Source of the DNA: Kitasatospora acidiphila
Lineage (GTDB): Bacteria > Actinomycetota > Actinomycetes > Streptomycetales > Streptomycetaceae
Reading direction: 5' to 3'
DNA: 64,000 bases
NCBI RefSeq assembly: GCF_006636205.1
Contig: NZ_VIGB01000003.1
Span: 7,628,501-7,692,500, forward strand
The notes beneath the pieces were generated by a model. It saw nothing but the letters and a program-made list of their open reading frames with translations, was not told the origin of the DNA and did not search any database. Positions 36,310 through 45,227 of the stretch are shown one piece after another. Both the position numbers and the translations under genes were made by a program. Position 1 is the first letter of the stretch. Every line of letters starts with the position of its first letter.

Positions 36310-38331
36310 ATGACCGCCTACCCCCACCTGCTCAGCCCGCTCGACCTGGGCTTCACCACGCTTCCCAACCGCGTGCTGATGGGCTCCATGCACGTGGGGC
36401 TCGAGGAGGCCGAGAACGGCTTCGCGCGGATGGCCGAGTTCTACGCCACCCGGGCCCGCGGTGGCGTGGGCCTGATCGTCACCGGCGGCATCGCGCCCAA
36501 CGAGGCCGGCCGCCCGTGGGGCGGCGGCGCCAAGCTCACCACCGAGGAGGAGGCGGCCGAGCACCGGGCGGTCACCGAGGCCGTGCACCGCGAGGGCGGC
36601 CGGATCGCCCTGCAGATCCTGCACTTCGGCCGCTACGCCTACCACCCCGAGCTGGTCGCCCCGAGCGCCATCCAGGCCCCGATCAGCCCGTTCGTGCCGA
36701 ACGAGCTCACCGCGGAGCAGATCGAGCAGACCATCGAGGACTTCGCCCGCACCGCCGAACTCGCCAAGCAGGCCGGCTACGACGGCGTGGAGATCATGGG
36801 CTCCGAGGGCTACCTGATCAACGAGTTCATCGCCGCGCCGACCAACCAGCGCACCGACGACTGGGGCGGCAGCTACGAGAACCGGATGCGCTTCCCGGTG
36901 GAGATCGTGCGGCGGGTGCGCGAGCGGGTCGGCGCCGAGTTCATCATCATCTACCGGCTCTCGATGCTCGACCTGATCCCCGGCGGCTCCACGCTGCCCG
37001 AGGTGATCCAGCTGGCCCAGGCCGTCGAGCAGGCCGGCGCCACCATCATCAACACCGGCATCGGCTGGCACGAGGCCCGCATCCCCACCATCGCCACCTC
37101 GGTGCCGCGCGGTGCCTTCGCCTGGGTCACCAAGAAGGTGATGGGCTCGGTCTCGATCCCGCTGGTCACCGTCAACCGGATCAACACCCCCGAGCTGGGC
37201 GAGCAGCTGCTCGCCGACGGCTCGGCCGACATGGTCTCGCTGGCCCGCCCGCTGCTGGCCGACCCGGAGTTCGTCAACAAGGCGGCGGCCGGCACCCCGG
37301 AGGCGGTCAACACCTGCATCGGCTGCAACCAGGCCTGCCTGGACCACACCTTCCAGATGAAGATCACCTCCTGCCTGGTCAACCCGCGGGCCTGCCACGA
37401 GACCGAGCTGGTGCTCTCACCGACCAAGCTGCGCAAGCGGATCGGCGTGGTCGGCGCCGGCCCGGCCGGCCTCGCCTTCGCCGTCAGCGCGGCCGAGCGC
37501 GGCCACGCCGTCACCCTCTACGACGCCGCCGCCGAGATCGGCGGGCAGCTCAACATCGCCCGCCAGGTGCCCGGCAAGGAGGAGTTCAACGAGACCCTGC
37601 GCTACTACCGGCACCAGCTGGCCGCGCTCGAGGTCGAGCTGCGGCTCGGGGCGGTGGTGACCGCCGAGCAGCTCGCCGCCGAGGGCTACGACGAGGTGGT
37701 GCTGGCCACCGGCGTCACCCCGCGCGCCCCCGAGATCCCCGGCAGCGACCACCCCAGCGTGCTCAGCTACCTCGACGTGCTGCGCGACAAGGCGCCGGTC
37801 GGCGAGCGGGTGGCGATCATCGGCGCCGGCGGCATCGGCTTCGACGTCGCCGAGTACCTGACCGACCCCGGCAAGGGCGCCAGCCAGGACCCGGCCGTCT
37901 TCTTCGAGCAGTGGGGCGTGGACACCGAGCACACCACCCCCGGCGGCGTGACCCGCCCGGTCCGCGCCGCGTCGCCGCGCACCGTCCACCTGCTGCAGCG
38001 CAAGACCAGCAAGGTCGGTGCCGGCCTGGGCAAGACCACCGGCTGGATCCACCGCACCGAGCTCAAGCACCGCGGCGTCACCATGGTCGCGGGCGTCAGC
38101 TACCAGCTGATCGACGACGCCGGCCTGCACCTGCTGGTCGACGGCGAGCCGCAGCTGCTCCCCGTGGACACCGTGGTGCTCTGCGCCGGCCAGCTGCCGC
38201 GCCGCGACCTCCTCGACGGCCTGCGGGCGGCGGGCATCGAGGCGCATCTGATCGGCGGTGCCGACGTGGCCGCCGAGCTCGACGCCAAGCGCGCCATCGA
38301 CCAGGGCACCCGGCTGGCAGCGGCGCTGTAG
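36310..38331 (+). CDS. NADPH-dependent 2,4-dienoyl-CoA reductase-like iron-sulfur flavoenzyme
   Basis: A 673-residue protein with FadH architecture. Residues 1-340 form an old-yellow-enzyme TIM barrel (PNRVLMGSMHVGLEE, GYLINEFIAAPTNQRTDDWGGS). A [4Fe-4S] site follows near 338-360 (CIGCNQACLDHTFQMKITSC). Then come FAD- and NAD(P)-binding Rossmann folds (GVVGAGPAGLAFAVSA near 380; IIGAGGIGFDVAEYL near 505). The length equals E. coli FadH. FadH reduces 2,4-dienoyl-CoA in unsaturated fatty acid oxidation, but actinomycete relatives may act on other enones. ATG 36310 follows GAGGAG. Confidence 0.85.
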   Translation: MTAYPHLLSPLDLGFTTLPNRVLMGSMHVGLEEAENGFARMAEFYATRARGGVGLIVTGGIAPNEAGRPWGGGAKLTTEEEAAEHRAVTEAVHREGGRIALQILHFGRYAYHPELVAPSAIQAPISPFVPNELTAEQIEQTIEDFARTAELAKQAGYDGVEIMGSEGYLINEFIAAPTNQRTDDWGGSYENRMRFPVEIVRRVRERVGAEFIIIYRLSMLDLIPGGSTLPEVIQLAQAVEQAGATIINTGIGWHEARIPTIATSVPRGAFAWVTKKVMGSVSIPLVTVNRINTPELGEQLLADGSADMVSLARPLLADPEFVNKAAAGTPEAVNTCIGCNQACLDHTFQMKITSCLVNPRACHETELVLSPTKLRKRIGVVGAGPAGLAFAVSAAERGHAVTLYDAAAEIGGQLNIARQVPGKEEFNETLRYYRHQLAALEVELRLGAVVTAEQLAAEGYDEVVLATGVTPRAPEIPGSDHPSVLSYLDVLRDKAPVGERVAIIGAGGIGFDVAEYLTDPGKGASQDPAVFFEQWGVDTEHTTPGGVTRPVRAASPRTVHLLQRKTSKVGAGLGKTTGWIHRTELKHRGVTMVAGVSYQLIDDAGLHLLVDGEPQLLPVDTVVLCAGQLPRRDLLDGLRAAGIEAHLIGGADVAAELDAKRAIDQGTRLAAAL

Positions 38332-38344
38332 TCGCTCGGGGGTT

Positions 38345-38377
38345 CCCGGGGGTGGGGCATGGCGCCCCACCCCCGGG
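38345..38377. terminator. Bidirectional terminator hairpin
   Basis: CCCGGGGGTGGGGC pairs with GCCCCACCCCCGGG around a 5-base loop (ATGGC). It lies in the 54-base gap between the convergent flavoenzyme and gcvH genes and can stop transcription from either side. Confidence 0.85.
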
Positions 38378-38385
38378 GCGCCGGG

Positions 38386-38760
38386 TCACTCGTTGATGTA
38401 GGCCTCGTACTGCTCGGCGGTCAGCAAACCGTCGACGGCCTTCGGGTCGGTGACGTCGAGCTTGATCAGCCAGGCGGCGTGGGCGTCCTCGTTGATGAGC
38501 TCCGGCTCACTGTCCAGGTCGCCGTTCACCTCCGTGACCTTCCCGGCGAGCGGCACGAACAGCTCGCTCACGGACTTGACCGACTCCACCGTCCCGAAGG
38601 GGTCACCCTCCGCGAACTGCTTGCCCACCTCGGGCAGCTCCACGAACACGATGTCCCCGAGCTGCTTCTGCGCGAAGTCGGTGAGGCCCACCGTCCCCAC
38701 CTTGCCTTCCAGCCGAATCCACTCGTGCTCCTTGGTGTAGCGGTAGTCCTTGGGGTACAT
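38386..38760 (-). CDS. gcvH: Glycine cleavage system H protein
   Basis: A 124-residue lipoyl carrier protein. It has the family start YTKEHEWIRLEGKVGTVGLTDFAQKQLGD and the lipoylated Lys62 in FGTVESVKSVSEL, with ILNEDAHxxGWL-like LINEDAHAAWLIKLDV near the end. It carries the aminomethyl group between the P and T proteins during glycine breakdown. No gcvP or gcvT gene is nearby, so it is an isolated copy, as often in Streptomyces. Confidence 0.95.
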   Translation of the reverse strand: MYPKDYRYTKEHEWIRLEGKVGTVGLTDFAQKQLGDIVFVELPEVGKQFAEGDPFGTVESVKSVSELFVPLAGKVTEVNGDLDSEPELINEDAHAAWLIKLDVTDPKAVDGLLTAEQYEAYINE

Positions 38761-38805
38761 GAAGCAGCCTCCGGGTGTGGTCAGGGGGTACGGCTGGGAA
38801 GCCTA

Positions 38806-38820
38806 CTGACGGACCGTCAG
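38806..38820. promoter_or_regulatory. Palindrome CTGACGG-A-CCGTCAG upstream of gcvH
   Basis: Seven-base arms flank one central base, 46 bases upstream of the gcvH start. The shape and size fit a TetR/AcrR-type or similar operator. No regulator gene is adjacent. Confidence 0.5.
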
Positions 38821-38942
38821 AAAGCTCGTCAAGTACCGCGGGAAACACCAGAACGAGTGATCCCACTGGCCCGTACACCACTCGATCAGATATCGTGCGG
38901 CGGCCCTGGCCAGGGGTGAGCGGCAACGATGAGCGAGGACGA

Positions 38943-39854
38943 GTGGGCAGCTGGGAGCGGGCGCTGGATGCCGCCGGGATACGGGATCCCCGGCTGCGCG
39001 ATGACTACGGTCGGCAGCGCGAGCAGGTGACCCGCTACCGGCGCGAGGCCGCCCTGGCCGCTCGGCTCCTGCTGCCCGCCGCGCTGGTTCCGCATGTGAT
39101 CGCCGCCACCGCGTTCATGCACCGCACCGACAGCCTGCTCGACAGCGGGCCGGTCGCCGAGCGCAAGGCGGCGTTCGCGGCCTGGGAGGGCGAGGTCGCC
39201 GACAGCCTCGCCGCGGGGACGACGGACAACCCCGAACTGCGCCCGCTACTGACCACCGTGGCCGCGCACCCGGTCCTCGCAGGCCGAATGCGGGACTTCC
39301 TCGCCACGGCCACCGCCGACCTCGACTTCGCGGGATTCGCCACCGAGGCCGACTACCAGCGATACCTGGACGACTACTCGCTGCCCGCCTTCATGGTCGT
39401 GGCCGCCCTCCTCGGCCCGACCGGCGACCAGTCCGCCTACCGCGCGGCCTGCCGCACCTACATCGACGGCAGTCAGCGGCTGGACTTCGTCAACGACCTG
39501 GCGGAGGACCTGGAAGGCGGCCGACTCACCATCCCTGCAGAGTGTCTGACGCTCCATCAGGTCAGTCGGGACGACCTGGCGCAGGGGCGCTCCGGTCCGT
39601 CCGTCGTGGCCCTGCTCGCCGAGCAGCTGGACCGGGCCGACCGGACCCTGGCCGAGGGCCGGGCCGTCATCGACCTGGTGCCGCCCGCGCACCGCCCGAT
39701 GGTCCGCTGCATGGTCCGCCTGGAAGAGCTCACCAGCGCCGCCGCCCGCGCCGACATCCCCGCGCTGCTCCGCCGCTCGGCCGGCCCCGGCAAGCCGGCC
39801 GCGCTGCGGCTGCTGGCCACCGAGTACCTGCGGGCACGCCGTCTGCGGGGGTGA
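38943..39854 (+). CDS. Squalene/phytoene synthase-fold protein
   Basis: A 303-residue helical protein with two Asp-rich regions in the right places for trans-prenyl condensation: FMHRTDSLLDSG near residue 62-73 and DFVNDLAEDLEGGRLTIP near 185-203. The latter matches the NDxxEDxxxGRxxxP second motif of squalene/phytoene synthases. The first motif is only DxxxD, a partial match. It would join two prenyl diphosphates in carotenoid or hopanoid formation, but no desaturase, cyclase or prenyltransferase is near, so its role is open. GTG 38943 follows GAGG; a longer upstream extension is unlikely. Confidence 0.7.
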   Translation: MGSWERALDAAGIRDPRLRDDYGRQREQVTRYRREAALAARLLLPAALVPHVIAATAFMHRTDSLLDSGPVAERKAAFAAWEGEVADSLAAGTTDNPELRPLLTTVAAHPVLAGRMRDFLATATADLDFAGFATEADYQRYLDDYSLPAFMVVAALLGPTGDQSAYRAACRTYIDGSQRLDFVNDLAEDLEGGRLTIPAECLTLHQVSRDDLAQGRSGPSVVALLAEQLDRADRTLAEGRAVIDLVPPAHRPMVRCMVRLEELTSAAARADIPALLRRSAGPGKPAALRLLATEYLRARRLRG

Positions 39855-39938
39855 CCAGCACCACTTTCCAGCGCCCGTTCATCGCACCGTAGGCTGGGCA
39901 GCTGATCCGACCGCCGCCCCAGGAAGCGAAGACCGCCT

Positions 39939-40619
39939 GTGTTCGGAGTGCACCACCTGGCCACGTATGTGCTGGGCGCCCTTGTGATCGTCCTGCTGCC
40001 CGGCCCGAACTCGCTGTATGTGCTCTCGGTCGCCGCCCGCAAGGGCGTGCGGACCGGGTTCCGGGCGGCGGCGGGCGTGTTCACGGGCGACCTGACGCTG
40101 ATCACGCTCACCTCGTTCGGGGCCGCCTCGCTGCTGCGGGCCGATCCGGCGGTGTTCGCGGTGGTGAAGTTCGGCGGTGCGGGCTACCTGCTGTGGATGG
40201 GCGTGGGCATGCTCCGCTCGGCGCGTGGGCTGTGGCGCCAGCACGCGGGAGCCGTGGCCGCCGCCACTCCCGAGGCGGCCTCGGAGGCGGAGGCCGCCGC
40301 CGAGCCCGTCTCCGGTGAGCGTCCGTTCCGGCGGGCGCTGGTGGTCAGCCTGCTCAACCCCAAGGCGATCCTCTTCCTGCTGTCCTTCTTCACCCAGTTC
40401 GTCGACCCCTCCTACGGTCTGCCGGCGCTCTCCTTCACGCTGCTGGGCGGCATCCTGCAGACCTTCAGCGTGCTCTACCTGACCACGCTGATACTGGTGG
40501 GCACCTCGCTGGCCGCGGCCTTCCACCGCCGCAAGCGGCTGTCGGCGACCATGACCAGCAGTGTCGCGGTGCTGTTCGCCGGCTTCGCGGCCAAGTTGGC
40601 CCTCTCCTCGGCCGCGTGA
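39939..40619 (+). CDS. LysE-family amino acid exporter
   Basis: A 226-residue membrane protein of the LysE/RhtB family, close to leucine exporters. The family motif LLPGPNSLYVLSVAARKGVRTGFRAAAGVFTGD is at the N terminus and FRRALVVSLLNPKAILFLLSFFTQF in the middle. An Ala/Glu-rich hydrophilic loop of about 25 residues (115-140) separates the halves. It probably exports amino acids or analogues. Confidence 0.87.
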   Translation: MFGVHHLATYVLGALVIVLLPGPNSLYVLSVAARKGVRTGFRAAAGVFTGDLTLITLTSFGAASLLRADPAVFAVVKFGGAGYLLWMGVGMLRSARGLWRQHAGAVAAATPEAASEAEAAAEPVSGERPFRRALVVSLLNPKAILFLLSFFTQFVDPSYGLPALSFTLLGGILQTFSVLYLTTLILVGTSLAAAFHRRKRLSATMTSSVAVLFAGFAAKLALSSAA

Positions 40620-40689
40620 GCCGTCCCGGCTGAGCCGGCCACCCGGCCGGGCCGCCGGCCGACTGGGCGGCCGTCACTAGAATCGGCCC

Positions 40690-41223
40690 ATGTCGCTGCC
40701 GCACGCCATCCTCACCGCCCTGCTGGAGAAGCCGTCCTCGGGGCTGGAGTTGACGCGGCGGTTCGACAAGTCGATCGGGTTCTTCTGGTCCGCCACCCAC
40801 CAGCAGATCTACCGCGAACTGGGCCGGCTGGAGCAGTCCGGGCTGATCCGCTCGCTGCCGCAGCCGCCGAGCCGGGGGCAGCGCAAGGAGTACGAGGTGC
40901 TGCCCGCCGGCCGCGCCGCCCTCGTCGAGTGGGTCGCGCAGCCGCAGGATCCGAAGGCGATCCGAGAACCGCTGCTGCTGCGGCTGCGGGCGGCGGCCAC
41001 GGTCGGCGGGCGCGGCCTCGCCGAGGAGCTGGAACGCCACCTGGAGCTGCACGAACGCCAGCTGGCCGAGTACCTGGAGATCGAGCGGAACGACTTTCCC
41101 CTCGAGCACGCCGCCGAGGAGAACCGCCTGCAGCACCGGGTGCTCAGCGCGGGCATCGGCCTGGAGCAGTTCTGGGTGGAGTGGCTGCGGGAGACCCTGG
41201 CGGTGCTGCGGCCGGGCGTGTGA
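40690..41223 (+). CDS. PadR-family regulator
   Basis: A 177-residue PadR protein. The N-terminal winged helix (HAILTALLEKPSSGLELTRRFDKSIGFFWSATHQQIYRELGRLEQSGLI) is followed by a C-terminal helical dimer domain (Vir_act_alpha_C-like). It lies just before an AhpD-like gene on the same strand, 95 bases apart, and may control it or itself. Confidence 0.88.
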   Translation: MSLPHAILTALLEKPSSGLELTRRFDKSIGFFWSATHQQIYRELGRLEQSGLIRSLPQPPSRGQRKEYEVLPAGRAALVEWVAQPQDPKAIREPLLLRLRAAATVGGRGLAEELERHLELHERQLAEYLEIERNDFPLEHAAEENRLQHRVLSAGIGLEQFWVEWLRETLAVLRPGV

Positions 41224-41318
41224 GGCAGGTCACGGCTGCCCGCCCCGCGCACGCTGTCACATCCGGCCGGGCCGCTCCGTCGGTGCTGTGTAAGCGACGA
41301 CACGGCAAGGAGACCACC

Positions 41319-41792
41319 ATGGACGCCCGGCTCAACATCTACGCCAGCCCCGTCGGCGGCAAGGTCACGAAGTACCTCAACGCGGCCGGCAAGGCGGTCT
41401 CGGACTCGACCCTGCCCGCCGCCACCCAGGAGCTGGTGAAGATCCGCGCCAGCCAGATCAACGGCTGCGGCTTCTGCACCGACATGCACACCAAGGACGC
41501 CGCCCACGCCGGGGAGACCTCGACCCGCCTCAATCTGATCGCCGCCTGGCGCGAGGCCACCGTCTTCACCGAGGCCGAGCGCGCCGCCCTGGAGCTGACC
41601 GAACAGGGCACCCGGATCGCCGACGCGGCCGGCGGTGTCACGGACGAGGCGTGGGCGAACGCCGCCAAGCACTACGACGAGGAGCAGTTGGCCGCGCTGG
41701 TCTCGCTGATCGCCGTGATCAACACCTACAACCGGCTGAACGTGATCATCCGCCAGCCGGCCGGCGACTACCAGCCGGGCATGTTCGGCTGA
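41319..41792 (+). CDS. AhpD-like carboxymuconolactone decarboxylase-family protein
   Basis: A 157-residue all-helical protein with the AhpD redox centre NGCGFCTDMHTKDA (Cys-x-x-Cys and downstream His near residues 48-58). Relatives reduce peroxides or act in peroxidase systems. ATG 41319 follows AAGGAG. A strong hairpin at 41804-41842 ends the unit. Confidence 0.88.
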   Translation: MDARLNIYASPVGGKVTKYLNAAGKAVSDSTLPAATQELVKIRASQINGCGFCTDMHTKDAAHAGETSTRLNLIAAWREATVFTEAERAALELTEQGTRIADAAGGVTDEAWANAAKHYDEEQLAALVSLIAVINTYNRLNVIIRQPAGDYQPGMFG

Positions 41793-41803
41793 CGCCGGCA
41801 GCC

Positions 41804-41842
41804 CCGGGTGGTGGTCCGCAGGACCGGCGGACCACCACCCGG
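41804..41842 (+). terminator. Hairpin after the AhpD-like gene
   Basis: CCGGGTGGTGGTCCGC pairs with GCGGACCACCACCCGG around a 7-base loop, 12 bases after the stop codon. Confidence 0.83.
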
Positions 41843-42081
41843 TCCGGCAACGCGGGGCAACTCTGCGGTAACTCCGAGGCAAAGCTACGAATTGTGAGCA
41901 AACGTCAGGAGAAATAGGGGGTATTGGTCACGGCCCGTCGCCGCTATGCTCGGCTCCTGCCAAGCGAGGCACACCCCATGCGCAACCGGCTCAACTCCGG
42001 TTGCTGACGCCTGCGCGCACACGAGTGCGCCGGGCCTGACGGGGTGGTTGCTCGCGAACCTTTCCCAACGCAGGGGGGTAC
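41843..42081. other. Upstream region of the sedolisin gene
   Basis: About 240 bases without a gene. The first part is A/T-richer and probably holds the promoter. An inverted repeat GCAACCGG...CCGGTTGC at 41982-42004 lies in the likely leader. AGGGGGG directly precedes the protease ATG. Confidence 0.4.
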
Positions 42082-44037
42082 ATGACCATCAATCGTGCCC
42101 AGTGGCGTGTTGCGACGAGCGTTGCGGCGATCCTGCCGCTTGTCGCCGGCGCGCTCGTGATCGGCATGCCGTCCGCCCAGGCGGACTCCGTTCCGCACGG
42201 CCGGGCCGCGCTGAACGACACCAAGCCGGCCTGGGCGACCAGCGCCGCCGACAAGGGCGCCACCGCGGACTCCGCGCCGGTGACCGCCCGGGTGTACCTG
42301 GCCGGCCGGGACCCGCAGGGCCTGACCGCCTACGCGCAGGCCGTGTCGGACCCGAACTCGCCGCTCTACGGCAAGTACCTGACGGCCGAGCAGGCGCAGG
42401 CCCGGTTCGGCGCCACCCAGGCGCAGATCGACGCGGTCACCAACTGGCTGAAGTCGTCGGGCCTGACGGTCACCGACGCCAACCAGCACTACGTCTCGGT
42501 CTCCGGTGACGCCGCCGCCGTGCAGAAGGCGTTCGCCACGCCGCTGCACGAGTACAGCAAGGACGGCAAGACCTACCACGCGCCCCAGCACGCCGCCTCC
42601 GCCCCGGCCACCCTGGCCGACGCGGTGCTCACGGTGACCGGCCTGGACAACGCGCCGCACAAGTCCACCCCGCAGGACACCCTGCCCGGCCCGACCGCCG
42701 GCTTCCGCAACGCGGGCCCGTTCTCCACCTACTACGGTCAGAACGTCGCCACCACGCTGCCGGACGCCTACGGCAGCAAGATCCCGTACGCCATCCACGG
42801 CTACACCGGCGAGCAGCTGCGGGCGGCGTACGGCGCGGGCAAGTACACCGGCAAGCACGTGACCGTCGCGATCACCGACGCCTACGCCTCGCCGACCATG
42901 GCGGCCGACGCGGCCAAGTACGCACAGCGCAACGGTGACGCGCCCTACCGCAAGGGCCAGTACAGCGAGGACCTGCCCGCCGCCTGGAACAGCACGGACT
43001 CCTGCGGCGCGTCCGGCTGGTACGGCGAGGAGTCGCTGGACGTCGAGGCCGTGCACGCGGTCGCGCCGGAGGCGGACATCAAGTTCGTCGGCGCGTCCTC
43101 CTGCAACGACCCCGACCTGCTGGACGCCCTCACCAGGGTCGTCGACAAGCACCTGGCCGACATCGTCTCCAACTCGTGGGGCGACGTGGAGGCCAACGAG
43201 ACGCCGGACCTGGCGGCCGCCTACGACCAGACCTTCAAGCTCGGCGCGGTCGAGGGCATCGGCTTCTACTTCTCCTCCGGTGACAACGGCGACGAGCTCG
43301 ACAACACCGGCAAGAAGCAGGTCGACAGCCCGGTCAACTCGGCCTGGGTGACGGCGGTCGGCGGCACCTCGCTGGCCGTCGGCAAGAACGACAAGTACGA
43401 GTTCGAGACCGGCTGGGGCACCGGCAAGGCGCTGCTCTCGGCCGACGGCAAGAGCTGGGAGAGCCTGCCCGGCGCGTTCACCGGCGGCGCCGGCGGCGGC
43501 ACCAGCTCGCTGACCCCGCAGCCGGCCTACCAGGCCGGCGTCGTGCCGGACGCGCTGGCCAAGGCCAACGGCAGCACCCCGATGCGCACCGTGCCGGACA
43601 TCGCGGCCGTCGCCGACCCCAACACCGGCTTCCTGGTGGGCCAGACCCAGACCTGGCCCGACGGCAGCGTCTCCTACGACGAGTACCGGATCGGCGGCAC
43701 CTCGCTGGCCTCGCCGGTGCTCGCGGGCATCCAGGCGCTGGCGCAGCAGGCGCAGCACTTCCCGATCGGCTTCGCCAACCCGGCGATCTACGCCCGCTAC
43801 GGCTCGCCGCTGTTCCACGACGTGACGGACCACCCGCTGGGTGCCGACAAGGACATAGCGGAGGCCCGGGTCGACTTCGCCAACGGTGTCGACGCCTCCG
43901 GCGGTCTGAAGACCTCGGTGCGCACCCTCGGCAAGGACTCCTCGCTGCAGGCGACCGAGGGCTACGACGACGTGACCGGTGTGGGTTCGCCCGCCCCCGG
44001 CTATGTCGCCTCGTACGGCCCGCAGTTCAAGCACTGA
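42082..44037 (+). CDS. Secreted S53 sedolisin/kumamolisin-type protease
   Basis: A 651-residue exported serine-carboxyl protease. The signal peptide is about 1-35 (cut near PSAQA-DS). A Pro-kuma activation domain covers about 60-200 (SPLYGKYLTAEQAQARFG). The catalytic domain has Glu316-x-x-x-Asp320 (GEESLDVE), the oxyanion Asp401 in YFSSGDNGD and the nucleophile Ser541 in GGTSLASP. The C terminus carries the calcium site (VTG-GYDDVTGVG). It is expected to be active at acid pH outside the cell after self-cleavage. Confidence 0.92.
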   Translation: MTINRAQWRVATSVAAILPLVAGALVIGMPSAQADSVPHGRAALNDTKPAWATSAADKGATADSAPVTARVYLAGRDPQGLTAYAQAVSDPNSPLYGKYLTAEQAQARFGATQAQIDAVTNWLKSSGLTVTDANQHYVSVSGDAAAVQKAFATPLHEYSKDGKTYHAPQHAASAPATLADAVLTVTGLDNAPHKSTPQDTLPGPTAGFRNAGPFSTYYGQNVATTLPDAYGSKIPYAIHGYTGEQLRAAYGAGKYTGKHVTVAITDAYASPTMAADAAKYAQRNGDAPYRKGQYSEDLPAAWNSTDSCGASGWYGEESLDVEAVHAVAPEADIKFVGASSCNDPDLLDALTRVVDKHLADIVSNSWGDVEANETPDLAAAYDQTFKLGAVEGIGFYFSSGDNGDELDNTGKKQVDSPVNSAWVTAVGGTSLAVGKNDKYEFETGWGTGKALLSADGKSWESLPGAFTGGAGGGTSSLTPQPAYQAGVVPDALAKANGSTPMRTVPDIAAVADPNTGFLVGQTQTWPDGSVSYDEYRIGGTSLASPVLAGIQALAQQAQHFPIGFANPAIYARYGSPLFHDVTDHPLGADKDIAEARVDFANGVDASGGLKTSVRTLGKDSSLQATEGYDDVTGVGSPAPGYVASYGPQFKH

Positions 44038-44057
44038 CAGCCGCACCCCACCTGGCA

Positions 44058-44088
44058 CAGCCCCTGGACCCCCGTGGTCCAGGGGCTG
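44058..44088 (+). terminator. Hairpin after the sedolisin gene
   Basis: CAGCCCCTGGACC pairs with GGTCCAGGGGCTG around CCCGT, followed by TT, 21 bases after the stop. Confidence 0.85.
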
Positions 44089-44197
44089 TTCCGCGCTCAG
44101 GAGCCGATCTGCGGTCAGAACCGCCGGAAGCCTTGCCCACCGGCCCCCGGGGCTCGATCGTTGGACGTGAACCAGTTCTGCGAAGGGGACGCGGACC

Positions 44198-44572
44198 ATG
44201 GCACGGGGGAGCGCCGCGCGCACGCGGCGCGGTGACTTGCTGCGTGCTGCGCTCTGGGGCGGCAGCGCGCTGGCGATCGACGGGGTGCTGCTGTGGGCGG
44301 TGTGGCTGCCGGGCCTGCCAGTGGGTGCGGTCGACGGCTCGTTGGCCGAGTTGGAGGTCCAGTCGTCGGTGAACCGGACGGTGCTGCTGCTCCTGCTGGT
44401 GGGGGCCGGCGCCGGGATCGGGGCGCTGGCGGCCGGCTACTGCCCCTCCGGTGCCCGGCGGCTGCGCTGCGCGGCGGAGGGTGCGCTGCTGGCGCACCTG
44501 GCGATCCCGGTCTTCCTGCTGGTCCGCTGGATGATCTACCCGCCGGCCCTCGCCCCCTTCGACCACCTCTAG
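44198..44572 (+). CDS. Small membrane protein of unknown function
   Basis: A 124-residue protein with three hydrophobic segments (about 15-35, 60-82, 95-112) and a basic N terminus (MARGSAARTRRGDLLRAALWGG), so the N terminus is probably inside. Not recognised. It begins 160 bases after the sedolisin stop, past a terminator, and precedes mscL by 123 bases. Confidence 0.6.
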   Translation: MARGSAARTRRGDLLRAALWGGSALAIDGVLLWAVWLPGLPVGAVDGSLAELEVQSSVNRTVLLLLLVGAGAGIGALAAGYCPSGARRLRCAAEGALLAHLAIPVFLLVRWMIYPPALAPFDHL

Positions 44573-44694
44573 TTGACCGGCCTTCAGACGCGCTGCCCCG
44601 AACGGCGGCGGCCCTCACCCGGACGGCCGTGCCGACGCGCCGTCCGGGGTGCGGCGCTGAACGCTGGAGGGGTCGCGACATCGAGGAGGCTGTG

Positions 44695-45090
44695 ATGTTC
44701 AAGGGCTTCAAGAAGTTCGTCATGCGCGGGAACGTGGTCGACCTGGCCGTCGCCTTCGTCATGGGTGCCGCGTTCGTGGCGGTGGTGAACAGCCTGGTCA
44801 ACGACCTGCTGACGCCGTTGATCGCCGCGATCTTCGGCAAGCAGGACTTCTCCGCGCTCAGCTTCACGATCCACCACAGCCTCTTCCGCTACGGCGCCTT
44901 CATCAACGCCGTCATCTCGTTCATCCTGATCGCCGCCACGCTCTACTTCTTCGTGGTGGCACCGCTGAACGCGTACAACGATCGCAAGCGCCGCAAGGCC
45001 GGACTGCCGCAGGCCGAGGAGCCGCTGACCGAGGTCGAGCTGCTCACCCAGATGCGCGACCTGATGCGCACCCCGCCGCCGCGCGTCTGA
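44695..45090 (+). CDS. mscL: Large-conductance mechanosensitive channel
   Basis: A 131-residue MscL. It has the N-terminal amphipathic helix MFKGFKKFVMRGNVVDLAVAFVMGAAFVAVVNSLVNDLLTPLIA, a short external loop, TM2 (INAVISFILIAATLYFFVVAPLNAYNDRKRR) and a C-terminal helix (LTEVELLTQMRDLM). It opens under membrane tension to release solutes during osmotic down-shock. ATG 44695 follows GAGGAGG. Confidence 0.95.
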   Translation: MFKGFKKFVMRGNVVDLAVAFVMGAAFVAVVNSLVNDLLTPLIAAIFGKQDFSALSFTIHHSLFRYGAFINAVISFILIAATLYFFVVAPLNAYNDRKRRKAGLPQAEEPLTEVELLTQMRDLMRTPPPRV

Positions 45091-45104
45091 TCCACGCTCG
45101 TCCA

Positions 45105-45138
45105 CCGAAGGCCCACCCGGCGACGGGTGGGCCTTCGG
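45105..45138 (+). terminator. Hairpin after mscL
   Basis: CCGAAGGCCCACCCG pairs with CGGGTGGGCCTTCGG around a GCGA loop, 14 bases after the mscL stop. Confidence 0.87.
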
Positions 45139-45181
45139 CATGTTCCGGGCCGGTCGGACGACCCTATGATGACGCAAATAC

Positions 45182-45200
45182 TTTCGGAAAGTTTCCGAAA
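45182..45200. promoter_or_regulatory. Perfect palindrome TTTCGGAAA-G-TTTCCGAAA before the PfkB kinase
   Basis: Nine-base arms around one base, 27 bases upstream of the kinase start, in the promoter position. GGAAAGTTTCC-like palindromes are typical LacI-family operators, and a LacI-type gene lies 1.4 kb downstream. Confidence 0.7.
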
Positions 45201-45227
45201 CACCTTGCTTCACTCGGAGGGGACCTG

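Noticed and set aside
38761..38850. Possible glycine riboswitch before gcvH
   Set aside because: The leader is short and lacks the paired aptamer structure; only a 15-base palindrome is visible.
41944..44223. A 759-codon minus-strand frame
   Set aside because: It is the shadow of the sedolisin gene, whose catalytic residues and signal peptide are unmistakable on the plus strand.
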